From positions 141,559,052-141,623,051 of the forward strand of contig CM041083.1 of NCBI GenBank assembly GCA_023079485.1: DNA of 64,000 bases. The letters run 5' to 3'. The notes under the pieces were generated by a model that saw nothing but the letters and a program-made list of their open reading frames with translations, was not told where the DNA came from and did no database searches. Source of the DNA: Archilochus colubris (taxonomy: Eukaryota > Chordata > Aves > Apodiformes > Trochilidae). The position numbers and the translations under genes are program-made. Each line of letters starts with the position of its first letter. Position 1 is the first letter of the stretch. This document shows positions 63,753 to 64,000 of the stretch, piece after piece.

Positions 63753-64000
63753 CAAGCTGTCTTGCCTCCTTTTCTTCCAGTTGTATTTTAAAATCTGAAT
63801 ATTATGTAATGCATTTGCACCTATTTAATGTCACAGGGCTTACTCACTACAGCAGCCACGCATCACACATCTCACATGTCATGGGCAGCCCCAGACTGGC
63901 TGTCAAACCAGCAAGGCTACTGGGCCAGGCAGGTGGTGATAATGAGAGAGTGGGAAGGCTTCTCTCTTGTACCATTGCTTTCCTTCTCAGGCAGGACACA
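63753..64000. other. Unannotated DNA at the window end
   Basis: No gene, repeat or splice signal recognised. Confidence 0.4.

Larger units (their letters stand above)
13213..64000 (-). other. MCF2L: MCF2L 5' intronic and upstream region
   Basis: Everything above 13212 lies 5' of the first firm MCF2L exon. The acceptor at 13214-13213 shows that at least one further exon exists upstream. No sequence resembling the commonly described N-terminal exon of mammalian MCF2L (with the motif VIRLVQDTPEA) was found on either strand. The start therefore either lies beyond 64000 or is one of the candidate exons listed separately. There is no CpG island, no obvious promoter and no second recognisable gene. 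How much is intron and how much is upstream intergenic DNA cannot be decided from sequence alone. Confidence 0.6.

Noticed and set aside
1..64000. Search for tRNA, rRNA, CRISPR arrays, phage or bacterial operons
   Set aside because: None seen; the window is vertebrate nuclear DNA.

Overview
This is vertebrate, almost certainly bird, nuclear DNA. It is AT-rich and nearly gene-empty, and it is littered with CR1 LINE retrotransposons whose 3' ends carry the typical avian ATTCTATG/ATTCTGTG tails. The CR1 content points to a bird; I cannot name the species.

The only firmly recognised gene is MCF2L (DBS/OST), a Rho-family guanine nucleotide exchange factor, on the minus strand. Two consecutive coding exons of its N-terminal Sec14/CRAL-TRIO-like domain are present, at 13129..13212 and 3792..3906. 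They have matching splice phases and clean GT/AG borders. The rest of the Sec14 domain and the spectrin, DH, PH and SH3 regions lie beyond base 1. The region above 13212 is the long 5' intron (or introns) of the gene, where alternative first exons are expected. I found several phase-compatible candidate exons there. The best is at 45073..45193 (an arginine-rich 40-residue N-terminus), followed by one at 40657..40744. A 30-nt possible microexon (35275..35304) and weaker ones (26106..26198, 23910..24000) also exist. All candidates are inferences: several open, phase-compatible stretches turned up, so some are chance. No CpG island or main promoter is visible.

Layout: 1171..3390 is an ancient, nearly complete antisense CR1. 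3792..13212 is the exon-intron-exon block of MCF2L with four CR1 insertions, including two young copies at 8010 and 9175; the latter is flanked by a 15-bp target duplication. 13213..20932 is plain intron. 20933..23312 is a CR1 cluster, including a minus-strand CR1 nested inside an older plus-strand CR1. 35447..36510 is a 1.06-kb CR1 whose reverse-transcriptase active-site region is damaged. 44906..44989 is a perfect 42-bp tandem duplication. 46922..47081 is a 160-nt uninterrupted purine tract. 52952..53403 is a U6 snRNA-CR1 chimeric retrocopy. 63285..63752 is another CR1. The remainder is unannotated intronic or intergenic DNA.

I found no bacterial-type genes, CRISPR arrays, phage elements or novel multi-gene system. 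The observations most worth following are the U6-CR1 chimera and the candidate alternative MCF2L first exons.
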